This document shows, piece by piece, positions 1-7,323 of a DNA stretch of 11,944 nt. Both the position numbers and the translations under genes were made by a program. The stretch's first letter is position 1. Each line of letters begins with the position of its first letter. Under the pieces are notes generated by a model. That model ran no database searches. It saw only the letters and a program-made list of their open reading frames with translations, and was not told the origin of the DNA. This stretch comes from Nitrospinota bacterium (GTDB taxonomy: Bacteria; UBA8248), in contig WTGD01000358.1 in the NCBI GenBank assembly GCA_011523725.1, forward strand, positions 1-11,944, given 5' to 3'.

Positions 1-10
1 CGCAAGGGCC

Positions 11-87
11 GTATCGAGGGACGAGCGGGACCCTTCGATACGCCGCCTTCGGCGGCTACTCAGGGTGAGGTCGATACGGCGGGACGA
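11..87. repeat. palindromic intergenic repeat-like element
   Basis: GTATCGAGGG (11-20) is nearly the reverse complement of CCCTTCGATAC (31-41). Directly after comes a perfect hairpin, GCCGCC-TTC-GGCGGC (42-56). TCGATAC recurs at 71-77, and GGGACGAG recurs at 18-25 and 81-88. This mix of inverted and direct short units outside any gene looks like a dispersed REP-type intergenic element, but only one copy is visible, so its dispersal is an inference. Confidence 0.45.
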
Positions 88-103
88 GGGGAACGCGCTC
101 GCT

Positions 104-139
104 CCCGAAACCGGGTTTTCCAACAAACCCGAATCGGGC
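104..139 (-). terminator. candidate hairpin terminator after the GlmU-like gene
   Basis: An imperfect inverted repeat pairs CCCGAAACCGGGTTT (104-118) with AAACCCGAATCGGG (126-139). This gives 7 bp and 5 bp of stem around a small internal loop, with a 6-nt apical loop. It starts 13 nt beyond the stop of the minus-strand gene ending at 153. No long U-tract follows on the minus strand. It may therefore be a weak terminator or an mRNA 3'-end stabilising hairpin. Confidence 0.4.
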
Positions 140-152
140 GGCCCGCAGCGCA

Positions 153-914
153 TCAACCCATTCGTTTGCGCTTCTCGTGGATTTCCTGCGCCCGGCGCAA
201 GTCCGCCTGCGTGTTCACGCCCAGCGCCTCTTCGGGCGACGCCAGATCAAGGCCCTGGACAGCGCGGCCCTCGGCGCGCGCGACCGGAAAAACGTCGGGC
301 AGGTAGAACTCCCCCTGGTTGTTCTCGTCCCTGAGCCTCGGCAGGGCGGCTCGCAGGAATGCGGCCTCGAAAACGTAGGCGCCCGTGTTGATCTCGGTAA
401 TTTTCTTCTGCGCCTCCGTCGCGTCCGCCTCTTCCACCACGCCGATGAGTTCCGCCCCCTGGCGCAGGGCGCGGCCATACCCGTGCGGCTCCCCGGCGAT
501 GGCCGTGAGCATGGTGGCCGCCGCACCCGCCTCCTCATGGATGCGGGCCAACTGCCTCAAGGTGGCGGTTCGTATCAAGGGCGCATCGCCGCACAGGAGG
601 TATAGATGCTTCGCCTCGGCGGGCAGGGCGGACAAACCAACCTCGGCGGCATGGCCCGTGCCGAGTTGCTCCTCCTGAACGGTGAAGACGACGTCCGCGT
701 CATCACCGGAAAACGCCTCCTGAACGTCACGGGCCTGATAACCCACGACGATGACGACGGGCGCGGCGCCCGCCTCTCTCGCGGTTGTCACGACGTGGCG
801 GATCATGGGCTTTCCGCCCACGGGATGCAGCACTTTCGCCAGCGGGGATTCCATGCGCTTGCCCTGGCCTGCGGCCAGGATGACGGCGGCGAACCCATCG
901 CCTCGACGGGCCAA
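153..914 (-). CDS. stand-alone GlmU-type uridylyltransferase (NTP transferase)
   Basis: This 253-residue protein matches the N-terminal pyrophosphorylase half of GlmU, which makes UDP-GlcNAc from UTP and GlcNAc-1-phosphate in the cytoplasm for peptidoglycan and LPS. The nucleotide-binding signature LAAGQGKRM is at 13-21, with the conserved lysine and KVLH at 27-30. QLGTGHA lies at 83-89, and CGDAPL (108-113) supplies the metal-binding Asp110. GYGRALR (145-151), EINTG (174-178), QGEFYLPD and GVN (231-233) complete the active site, Asn233 being the second metal ligand. The protein ends just after this domain, where full GlmU (about 450 residues) continues into a left-handed beta-helix acetyltransferase, and no remnant of that follows. 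It would need another enzyme for acetylation, or may use a different sugar phosphate. The start is TTG with GGAG 9 nt upstream, 5 bp after the regulator gene, so it is the last gene of the operon. Confidence 0.88.
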   Translation of the reverse strand: MARRGDGFAAVILAAGQGKRMESPLAKVLHPVGGKPMIRHVVTTAREAGAAPVVIVVGYQARDVQEAFSGDDADVVFTVQEEQLGTGHAAEVGLSALPAEAKHLYLLCGDAPLIRTATLRQLARIHEEAGAAATMLTAIAGEPHGYGRALRQGAELIGVVEEADATEAQKKITEINTGAYVFEAAFLRAALPRLRDENNQGEFYLPDVFPVARAEGRAVQGLDLASPEEALGVNTQADLRRAQEIHEKRKRMG

Positions 915-919
915 AGAAT

Positions 920-2308
920 TTATCTCCGGCGGGAGGAAGAAGACCTGGTGAGGCCGAATTCCAGGAGTTTTCTCCTGAGCGTGTTGCGGTTCATGCCCAA
1001 CAGGCGCGACGCCTGCACCTGGTTACCGCCCGCTTCGCGGAGCACCAGTTCGAGCAGGGGTTTTTCGACGCTGCGGATGGTGTGATCATAGAAGTCGCTG
1101 CTCTCTCCATCACCCAGGGCGGTGACCACCGAGGAGAGCCTCTCGCGGAAAAAGCCCTCGATGTCGCCGCCTCCCCCTCTTCGGGGAGAAGGGCTTAAAT
1201 CATCGAGTGAAATCGAGTTGCCCTCGCTCACGAGGAAGGCGCGGCACACGGCCATCTCGAGTTCGGACTCGTTTCCCCACCACTTCTGCGCACAGAACCA
1301 ATCCATCGCCGCCGGCGTGATGCGCCTTCTCGGCTGGCCGACGCGACTCGAGAATTCATCCAGAATCCCCTGGGCCACGAGCGAAATGTCCTTTCTCCTA
1401 TCGCGCAGCGGGGGAATCTTGATGAAGCGGGTCGTTTCCTTGCGATAAAGACGCTTGAGAATCGTGTCCTGTATGAGTCTTTCGGGGTCGTGCGTGCACC
1501 CGAATATCACGCGAAACTCCCGGGAGAGGCTTTTTTTCCTCAACACCCCGGCCAGCGCCTTCTGGTGATCCCTGCCGATGAGCTGGGCGTCCTCGATGAA
1601 GAGCGTACCCCCTTTTTCGACGACGTCCCCCTCTTCACCGCGCTTCTCTTCCATGCGCCTGATGGCTTTCTCCAGCACCGAGGCGCGCCGCATCTTCGGC
1701 CCCCAGTGCAGGAACGGGTGCCGCGTCCCCGGATACTGGGAATGAAGCGCGCGGGCGACGAGCTGAAAATTCAACCCCTTCTCCCCCTCCAGGAGAATCG
1801 TGCGGTATTTCTGCCCCGCAAGCTGAATCGAACGTCTCAGCCTCTCGGCGGCCGCGCTCGTTCCCTCGAACCGCCATCCGCCGGACTCCTCCCTCGCCTC
1901 GGTGCGAAGCCACCGGAGTTCCCTGCGAAGATTTCCCTCCTCGTTCAGGGCGCGTGAGAACTGGAACACTTCCTCGGGATGCACCTCGTCGACGAAAACG
2001 GCCCGCGCGCCCGAGCGGATGCTCAAGGGCGTGACCCCCTTGTCCTCGGGGCGCAGTACAGCGGCGAAAGGCTTGCCCGTCTCCGCGATTCTTCGCATCG
2101 GAGCCGCCTCGGCGGAGCCGGCCGCCCCGTAAAGAATGAAATCGCACCAGTTCGTGCGCGCGCGCGCTTTATGAAGAGTATCGAAATAAAGCGTCTCCAT
2201 GCCGACGTTCCGCAAGCCGCCGAGCAAACCCTCTCTTTCCGGCGTCATGTGGCCTACGAAGAGCGCCCTGGCGCGTATCGCTTCCTTGTCGATTGCTTTC
2301 ACCGACAC
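920..2308 (-). CDS. degenerate NtrC-family regulator with Fis-type HTH
   Basis: This 462-residue protein has the layout of a sigma-54 enhancer-binding protein. Residues 13-120 resemble a receiver-like domain without a clear phosphoacceptor pattern. An AAA+-like domain spans about 148-370, and a Fis-type HTH lies at 428-453 (GNQVQASRLLGMNRNTLRRK). The AAA+ region is recognisable from GGTLFIEDA (233-241), IPPLRDRRKDI (298-308) and WWGNESELE (343-351). Walker A reads GEKGLNFQ (175-182) where the family has GESGTGKE, so the lysine is gone. Walker B has ED for DE. Only about 50 residues separate the two motifs, and the stretch normally holding GAFTGA is missing. ATP hydrolysis and sigma-54 activation therefore look unlikely. 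It may be a DNA-binding repressor or a sigma-70 regulator. The start is GTG at 2308. A second GTG at 2302 is better spaced from GAGGG. It lies 6 bp after the DUF35 gene and 5 bp before the GlmU-like gene. Confidence 0.8.
   Translation of the reverse strand: MSVKAIDKEAIRARALFVGHMTPEREGLLGGLRNVGMETLYFDTLHKARARTNWCDFILYGAAGSAEAAPMRRIAETGKPFAAVLRPEDKGVTPLSIRSGARAVFVDEVHPEEVFQFSRALNEEGNLRRELRWLRTEAREESGGWRFEGTSAAAERLRRSIQLAGQKYRTILLEGEKGLNFQLVARALHSQYPGTRHPFLHWGPKMRRASVLEKAIRRMEEKRGEEGDVVEKGGTLFIEDAQLIGRDHQKALAGVLRKKSLSREFRVIFGCTHDPERLIQDTILKRLYRKETTRFIKIPPLRDRRKDISLVAQGILDEFSSRVGQPRRRITPAAMDWFCAQKWWGNESELEMAVCRAFLVSEGNSISLDDLSPSPRRGGGGDIEGFFRERLSSVVTALGDGESSDFYDHTIRSVEKPLLELVLREAGGNQVQASRLLGMNRNTLRRKLLEFGLTRSSSSRRR
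1171..1198. repeat. short palindrome inside the regulator gene
   Basis: CTCCCC (1171-1176) and GGGGAG (1183-1188) form a hairpin, followed by AAGGGCTT (1189-1196). It encodes the low-complexity linker SPSPRRGGGGD (residues 372-382) between the AAA+-like and HTH domains. Its look recalls common CTCCCC...GGGGAG dispersed repeats of GC-rich genomes. That it is a dispersed repeat captured in frame is inference. Confidence 0.35.
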
Positions 2309-2314
2309 ATGCCC

Positions 2315-2620
2315 TCAAAGCATCCGAAAAACCGGTCCGGTATCCGAAAGACCGGAAAAAATCACTTTGCCGCCGATGGACGGCTCGCTTTCATCATCAT
2401 CCGCCAGGCGGGCGAGAATGCGCCCCCCCTCTTCCAGTTCGACCAGAACGAGCAGATAGGGTGTCGGCATCCCTTGGGCTCCCATGTGAACCGATGAGAA
2501 GCTGTAGACGATACCCCTCCCCGAGGCCGGCCTCTCTTCCATATCGCTGCCGCAATGCACGCAGCGCTCCGACTTCTCCAGATAAATCCGACCGCATCCG
2601 GCGCAAACGAAGGTCTCCAT
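2315..2620 (-). CDS. DUF35 zinc-ribbon/OB-fold protein, thiolase partner
   Basis: This 101-residue protein has a rubredoxin-like zinc ribbon with Cys6-X2-Cys9 and Cys20-X2-Cys23, then an OB-fold-like part (about 33-100). In that part GRGIVYSFSSVH and PTPYLLVLVELEEGG match the usual DUF35 pattern. DUF35 proteins commonly sit next to thiolase-like enzymes. In the archaeal acetoacetyl-CoA thiolase/HMG-CoA synthase complex and the steroid Ltp2 aldolase, they form a stable complex and help bind the acyl-CoA. Here the gene starts 25 bp after the thiolase stop, so the same partnership is likely. At 101 residues it is on the short side for the family. The ATG start has GGGTGG about a dozen bases upstream. 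The zinc ligands are all present. The substrate cannot be read from the sequence. Confidence 0.85.
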   Translation of the reverse strand: METFVCAGCGRIYLEKSERCVHCGSDMEERPASGRGIVYSFSSVHMGAQGMPTPYLLVLVELEEGGRILARLADDDESEPSIGGKVIFSGLSDTGPVFRML

Positions 2621-2645
2621 GCGCGATCATCCACCCTTCTCCGCC

Positions 2646-3806
2646 TCAGGCGGTCGCACCCAGAATATGCACGGCGCACGTGGCGCCCGAGCCTCCCAGG
2701 TTGTGGGCGAGACCCACCTCGGCGCCCGGAACCTGGCGCGCCCCCGCCTCACCGCGCAACTGAAGCGTGAGTTCATGAATCTGCGCCACGCCCGTCGCCC
2801 CGACCGGGTGGCCTTTCGATTTCAGGCCGCCGCTGGTGTTGACCGGCATCGCGCCGCCGAGCTTCGTCATTCCCTCGACCGCGCCGCGGCCTCCCTCGCC
2901 TCTGGCGAAAAATCCCAAGTCCTCGAGCGCGATGATCTCGGCCATCGTGAAACAATCGTGAATCTCGGCCAGGTCGACGTCCTCGCGGCTCAGCCCCGCC
3001 TGGGAGAAGGCCTCCTCTCCCGCCTTTTGCGTGGCGTAAAAAGTGGTGATGTCGCGCTTGTCGGAGAGCGCGGGAGAATCCGATGCCTGCGCCGACGCGA
3101 GAACTTCGACCGGCTTTTCGTGATGCGCTGAAGCCGTTTCGGCCGGGCACAAGACAACGGCCGCCGCACCGTCGCTGATGAGAGAGCAATCAAAAAGCCC
3201 GAGCGGGTCGGCTACGGGCCTGGCGTCCATGACCTGCGGGAGCGTCACGTCTTTTTGCATGTGCGCGTTCGGGTTGAGCTTGCCGTGGGCGTGGTTTTTC
3301 ACCGCCACGTGGGCGATCTCCTCGCGCGTCGTCCCATGCTCGTGCATGTGGCGTCTGGCGATGAGGCCGAAAAGGGCGGGAAACGTGGAGCCGACGCTCG
3401 CCTCCACCGCCACGTCCCCGGCGGCGGCGAGGATGGAGGCCGTCTCGTCCGTCTCGGCGCTAGTCATCTTCTCCACGCCCGCGATGAGCGCGAAATCCAC
3501 CTGACCCGAGGCCACGGCCAGCACCCCCTGGCGCATGGCGAGTCCCCCCGAGGCGCAAGCGCCTTCGAGGCGGGTGCAGGGCACCGCGCCCAGCCCCGTC
3601 GCGTGCGCCACCATGGGCGCGATATGGTTCTGACCGACGAAGGCCTGGCCGGCGAAATTCCCGAGAAAAAACGCCTCGATTTGCTCGGGCGCCAAACCTG
3701 CATCTTCGAGCGCGTTCCTGCAGGCGATTGCGCCCAGGGCGACGAGACTCTCCTCCCGCACGCCGAAGGGCGTGATACCCACTCCGATGATCGATACGCC
3801 GCGCAT
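2646..3806 (-). CDS. thiolase, SCP2/lipid-transfer type (acetyl-CoA acyltransferase-like)
   Basis: A cytoplasmic thiolase-fold enzyme of 386 residues that makes or breaks a C-C bond in an acyl-CoA. Numbered from the ATG chosen here, GACASGG carries the nucleophilic Cys84. HDCF (283-286) and GHPVGATG (332-339, His333) are the other active-site blocks, and GGSGATCAVHIL near the end holds Cys377. HDCF together with GGSGATC points to the SCP2/archaeal thiolase branch, not to the FadA/AtoB branch with its CGGGG ending. All catalytic residues are intact, so it need not be a retro-aldolase of the Ltp2 kind, although that group is related. A GTG at 3812 is in frame, but GAGGGG sits 6 nt before the ATG at 3806, so the ATG is preferred. 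It lies downstream of the acyl-CoA ligase and upstream of its DUF35 partner. Confidence 0.9.
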   Translation of the reverse strand: MRGVSIIGVGITPFGVREESLVALGAIACRNALEDAGLAPEQIEAFFLGNFAGQAFVGQNHIAPMVAHATGLGAVPCTRLEGACASGGLAMRQGVLAVASGQVDFALIAGVEKMTSAETDETASILAAAGDVAVEASVGSTFPALFGLIARRHMHEHGTTREEIAHVAVKNHAHGKLNPNAHMQKDVTLPQVMDARPVADPLGLFDCSLISDGAAAVVLCPAETASAHHEKPVEVLASAQASDSPALSDKRDITTFYATQKAGEEAFSQAGLSREDVDLAEIHDCFTMAEIIALEDLGFFARGEGGRGAVEGMTKLGGAMPVNTSGGLKSKGHPVGATGVAQIHELTLQLRGEAGARQVPGAEVGLAHNLGGSGATCAVHILGATA

Positions 3807-3812
3807 TTTCAC

Positions 3813-3818
3813 CCCCTC
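3813..3818 (-). promoter_or_regulatory. ribosome binding site fixing the thiolase start
   Basis: The minus strand reads GAGGGG, 6 nt before ATG at 3806 and directly abutting the in-frame GTG at 3812. This spacing favours the ATG as the real start. Confidence 0.6.
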
Positions 3819-3825
3819 GCCGTAT

Positions 3826-5154
3826 TCATACGCGCGATTCGCGCAAATCCACGAACCTTTTCGCCTTGAACGTCGTTCGCTCGAAAGAGCCCGCGGGCAA
3901 AACCTCCACCTCGGGCGTCACCAGGAGCTCCGCCCCGAGCCTATCGCGCAATTCATCGCCCAGGCCTGAATTTACCTCCCCCCCGGCGGCTTCGGCCACG
4001 ACGACGCAACGATCCCGTCCCGTCGCCTCATCCGGGTGCAATTCCACGCGAAACTCGTTGCTGAGGCCCGAGAAACTCCGCACCACCTCTTCCACCTGAA
4101 CCGGGTAGAACTTCGCCCCCTTGTAGATGACGAGATCGTCGTGCCGCCCGAGAATCCCCCCGGGCGAGCGCAGGTGCGTTCTGCCGCACGGGCTGGGGGC
4201 GCTGTCCACACGCGCGAAATCGTTCGTCCAGTAGCGCAGCATGGGCGTGGCCTCGCGCGTGAGATGCGTGATGACCAGAATGCCCACCTCGCCTTCGGGC
4301 GTCGGCTGTTTCGTCTCGGGATCGACCACCTCGATGATATGGTGGTCCTCCGCCCAGATGAGGCCCGACTTCGCCGCCGATTCACTCGCGAAGGTCGGCC
4401 CGATCTCGCCCAGCCCGTAATAATCATAGGCGTCGACGCCGAGGGCGGCCTCGATTCGAGAGCGCGTGGAGGGGTTCTGCGCGCCCGCCTCCCCGCCGAA
4501 AGAACCGATTTTCAAAGGGATATCGCCGGGGTCCACGCCGCTTTCGGTGAGTTTCTCGCCGATGTAGAGGCCATAGCTCGGAGTGCTCAGGAGCACCGTC
4601 GAGCCGACGGTGGTGAGGTAGAGAATCTGGCGCTCCGTCATGGCGGCGCCGATGGGTATCACGAAACAGCCGATTTTCTGGGTGGCGTAGTGCACGCTCA
4701 TCCCGGCCACCCACAGGCCGTAGCTGAACGCATTCTGGACAACGTCGCCCGGGCGCACCCCGAAGCTCCACATCGTGCGCGCCGTGAAATCCGCGATGTT
4801 CTCGACGTCCCGCTTGCTCCAGATCGTGCTCACGGGCACGCCGGTCGTGCCCGTGGAGGGGTGCAGCTCTCCCCACGTCTCGGGCCCGGCGACGGCGTAT
4901 CGTCCGAAAGGGGGATGCGCCTGCTGCTCGTCCCTGAGTTCCTGCTTGGTGACGAAGGGAATTTTTTGCAGGTCGGCGAGGGTGCGGATCGAATCGGGCC
5001 CCACGCCCGCCGCGTCCAAGCGTTCACGATAGAATTCCGAATCCCGGTAACAGCGGCGGACTTGCCACTTGAGGCGTTCGAGTTGTAAGGAGGCGAGTTC
5101 ATCGCGCGCCATGCGTTCGATGCGCTGATCCCAGAAATCGCCGTCACTCACCAT
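3826..5154 (-). CDS. phenylacetate-CoA ligase (PaaK)-family acyl-CoA ligase
   Basis: This 442-residue adenylate-forming enzyme would activate a carboxylic acid with ATP to an acyl-AMP and pass it to CoA. The PaaK-type N-terminus (FWDQRIERM, LQKIPFVTKQELR) is followed by the phosphate loop STGTTGVP at 100-107. YDYYGLGE (243-250) is the adenine/acyl-site block, MLRYWTND lies at 305-312, and GRHDDLVIYKG (336-346) is the hinge to the C-terminal lid. The lid ends FERTTFKAKRFVDL, with Lys430 or Lys432 as the likely adenylation lysine. Length agrees with PaaK (about 430-440). It is first in the five-gene operon, 13 bp (ORF stop to alternative GTG) ahead of the thiolase, so its product probably feeds that enzyme. 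Whether the substrate is aromatic cannot be told. ATG is preceded by AGAAGG 10 nt upstream. I see no convincing sigma-70 promoter in the 191-bp upstream gap. Confidence 0.9.
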   Translation of the reverse strand: MVSDGDFWDQRIERMARDELASLQLERLKWQVRRCYRDSEFYRERLDAAGVGPDSIRTLADLQKIPFVTKQELRDEQQAHPPFGRYAVAGPETWGELHPSTGTTGVPVSTIWSKRDVENIADFTARTMWSFGVRPGDVVQNAFSYGLWVAGMSVHYATQKIGCFVIPIGAAMTERQILYLTTVGSTVLLSTPSYGLYIGEKLTESGVDPGDIPLKIGSFGGEAGAQNPSTRSRIEAALGVDAYDYYGLGEIGPTFASESAAKSGLIWAEDHHIIEVVDPETKQPTPEGEVGILVITHLTREATPMLRYWTNDFARVDSAPSPCGRTHLRSPGGILGRHDDLVIYKGAKFYPVQVEEVVRSFSGLSNEFRVELHPDEATGRDRCVVVAEAAGGEVNSGLGDELRDRLGAELLVTPEVEVLPAGSFERTTFKAKRFVDLRESRV

Positions 5155-5299
5155 GGTAGCGGAACCTTCTAGTGGAGAGTAAAGCGAGCAAACCCGTCCC
5201 GCACCTCACAACTCGTATTCAATTTGCTGACGAAAATCCCGGAAAGAGACACCAGAAGAAATAGCACACAGAAGAGTGGCGCGCAAGAAGGTGTTTTTT

Positions 5300-5334
5300 C
5301 AAAAGAACTGCACCGCCGTCCCGCCGGGCGCGGC
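5300..5334 (-). terminator. weak candidate terminator after the exonuclease fusion gene
   Basis: Downstream of the stop at 5346 the minus strand has a GC-rich hairpin, GCCG/CGGC plus CCC/GGG around a GGC loop (5315-5334). A short T-rich stretch (TTCTTTT, about 5301-5307) follows after 8-9 nt. The spacing is longer than ideal. Confidence 0.3.
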
Positions 5335-5345
5335 GCGGAGAGAGA

Positions 5346-7265
5346 TCAAAGGGGGATCGTGGTTCCCGCCGCCTGCGGGTCGTCGAGCGCGTCGAGGAGC
5401 GCCTCCATCACGCGAGCCGGAGGGGTGCGGCCCTCGAGATTCAGCATGAAGCCATCCATCAACTCCCGCCTCATCCAACTTGCGAACACAGCCGCCTCAT
5501 CCAAATCCCGCGGTTCCGCCTTTGGTCCCTCGCAACTCTCGTCCAGAAATATCTCTTCTATCTTCTCTTCCAAAACGCGAACGGGCGGCTCGTCTCTCTT
5601 GAAGGATATCTCATGAGCGAGGAGCCCGTCTTTAATAAAATAGCAATATCGCTCCTCGCGCGTTTGCCCGGGTTCGACGATGATGAGCCTTCTCCTCTCG
5701 ACGGAAGGCCCCGAGAGGGCGTACATCTTCACCAGATGATGAAGACGGGCAATATGGCGTTTCAGCTTGCCGGGCGATGGCCCCTCCTCTCCCCAGGCCT
5801 CCTTGAGAAGGGAGAATATGCTCTCATCCTCTTTCGGGAGACGCCCCTCCAGGATGTCCCTCAAAGTCTCGAACAGTACCAGATGTTCCGAATCCGGCAG
5901 TCGGGGCGGTCTTTTACCGCGCTGGAACGCGCCGCGCTTCTTGGCGTCGCGGTATCCTTCCGGTGCCTGACAGGAGAGCGGAAAGGCGGCGCAAATGGCC
6001 TCCAGCAAATCGGCGAGCTGCGCTTTTTTCCGAAACGGGCCGTAGTAGCGGGCGCCGTCGCGAGCGAGGCGGGGGACGAAAGATACCCCGGGCCGGGCGC
6101 CGCCCGTCGAGAGTCTCAAAAAGCCCCCGCCCGTTACGGAGTGGTTCCCGTTCATGAGGCTCGACTCTCGCATCGCACGGAAAGCCTCGACGTTCATGGC
6201 CAACTCGCTTCGAAGGCTTTTCGCCTCCACACGGCGCACGCCCTTGAGCCTGAGGGCGAATCGGCCGGCGGAGCGATTCTTGGGGTAGAACATATCCCGA
6301 ACTGCCCGTCTCATGTCGTTGGCCTTGCCCGCGAACACGAGTTTTTCGTCCTTGTCATACAGGCGATAAACACCGCGATCACGAGGGAGAGACTCAATCT
6401 TCGCCGGGTCGAGCCGAATCCCTTCCGCCAACGGTGGAAGAACACCTTCGTCCGGTTGCTGGAACTCGAGCAGGGATTCGAGGCCGTCCAGCCCCAAAAG
6501 CCGGCACATCTGCGTAAAGCGGATGAATATCTGCGCCGTCGCCTCGGCGTCGCTCAAGGCGCGATGTCTTACCTCCTCTGAATCGGGAAGCCCGAGGGCC
6601 GTGCTCAACTCTCCCAGATTGAAGCGTTTTTGACCCGGCAGAAGCCGGTTCGCCAATTCAAACGTGCAGAGAACCGGGGGGGAAAAATCGCGCTCCAGGA
6701 ATTCTTGCGCGTAATACTGCAAAAAATGGAGGTCGAAATTCGCGCAATGGGCAACGAACACGCACCCGTCGATGAAATCCAGAAATCCGGGCAGCGCCTC
6801 CATCAGTCCCGGTTTGTCCGCCACCATGGCGTCGGTGATGCCCGTCAGGCGAACGACGTTCCAGGGGATCTCGCGGCCCGGGTTGACCAGGACGTCCCGG
6901 GAATCCACCACTTCGCCGTCGCGAACCTTGACGGCGGCCAACTCCGTAATCCGGTGCTGTGGGGGGCGCCCGCCCGTGGTCTCGATATCGACGACGGCAA
7001 AGGTGGTATCGGGAAGATACGGCCCGGAGAGCAAACGGGCGGTCTCTTCCTCGCTCATGAGACCGTTCGATCCGTTCAAGGCAATTTTTTCAAAAAGGGG
7101 GGTAAGGAGACCGAACGCTGCCGAATCATCTATCTCTTTGAGGTTCAACGCGTTGCGAACATATTGAAACGCAGCGGATTCCTGAATCGCGACTCTTTTC
7201 TCTTGCATCGTTTCCTGGGCCATAAACCTGCGCTTTTGTGAAGACATGGGCCATGAGTCGAACAA
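5346..7265 (-). CDS. DnaQ-like DEDDh exonuclease fused to UvrC-like GIY-YIG region
   Basis: This 639-residue protein joins two nuclease modules. Residues 88-250 are a DEDDh 3'-5' exonuclease of the DNA polymerase III epsilon kind, with DIETTG (Asp93, Glu95), AHCANFD (Asp178), and HRALSD (His234, Asp239). All five catalytic residues are present. Residues 293-376 look like the UvrC GIY-YIG domain. GVYRLYDKDEKLVFAGKA carries Tyr300, but the YVG tyrosine is Phe311. RYYGPFRKKAQL (406-417) then matches the block that follows GIY-YIG in UvrC. The UvrC cysteine cluster, RNase H-like nuclease and HhH are not recognisable, and about 190 C-terminal residues are unassigned. Similar DnaQ-UvrC fusions are known, for example M. 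tuberculosis Rv2191. A repair role is inferred. The N-terminal 80 residues have no recognised domain. The TTG start has GGAG only 4 nt upstream, so ATGs at 7247, 7223 or 7208 remain possible. Confidence 0.88.
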   Translation of the reverse strand: MFDSWPMSSQKRRFMAQETMQEKRVAIQESAAFQYVRNALNLKEIDDSAAFGLLTPLFEKIALNGSNGLMSEEETARLLSGPYLPDTTFAVVDIETTGGRPPQHRITELAAVKVRDGEVVDSRDVLVNPGREIPWNVVRLTGITDAMVADKPGLMEALPGFLDFIDGCVFVAHCANFDLHFLQYYAQEFLERDFSPPVLCTFELANRLLPGQKRFNLGELSTALGLPDSEEVRHRALSDAEATAQIFIRFTQMCRLLGLDGLESLLEFQQPDEGVLPPLAEGIRLDPAKIESLPRDRGVYRLYDKDEKLVFAGKANDMRRAVRDMFYPKNRSAGRFALRLKGVRRVEAKSLRSELAMNVEAFRAMRESSLMNGNHSVTGGGFLRLSTGGARPGVSFVPRLARDGARYYGPFRKKAQLADLLEAICAAFPLSCQAPEGYRDAKKRGAFQRGKRPPRLPDSEHLVLFETLRDILEGRLPKEDESIFSLLKEAWGEEGPSPGKLKRHIARLHHLVKMYALSGPSVERRRLIIVEPGQTREERYCYFIKDGLLAHEISFKRDEPPVRVLEEKIEEIFLDESCEGPKAEPRDLDEAAVFASWMRRELMDGFMLNLEGRTPPARVMEALLDALDDPQAAGTTIPL

Positions 7266-7297
7266 TATGCTCCAAATGTAGCAGAAAGCGCATGGGG

Positions 7298-7303
7298 ATC
7301 ATA
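7298..7303 (-). promoter_or_regulatory. possible -10 box for the exonuclease fusion gene
   Basis: The minus strand reads TATGAT (one mismatch to TATAAT) about 33 nt before the TTG start at 7265. The -35 position is poor, so this is only a candidate. Confidence 0.25.
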
Positions 7304-7323
7304 GTCCGGTACCTGTATGCTCG

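Noticed and set aside
65..334. Plus-strand 89-codon frame at the left end
   Set aside because: It is mostly antisense to the GlmU-like gene and starts inside the palindromic element. The Arg/Pro-rich product has no family.
4036..5088. Plus-strand 350-codon open frame over the acyl-CoA ligase gene
   Set aside because: It is a shadow of the PaaK-type gene, with no motif and no ribosome site.
5188..5200. Sigma-54-like -24/-12 element before the acyl-CoA ligase gene
   Set aside because: The minus strand has GG and GC elements resembling TGGCAC-N5-TTGC, but the spacing between them is 9 instead of 10, so sigma-54 use is doubtful. It remains tempting because of the NtrC-like gene in this operon.
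5155..5345. Gene or RNA in the 191-bp gap upstream of the acyl-CoA ligase
   Set aside because: No coding frame or RNA fold beyond the weak hairpin at 5315-5334. It likely holds the operon promoter, but no box is clear.
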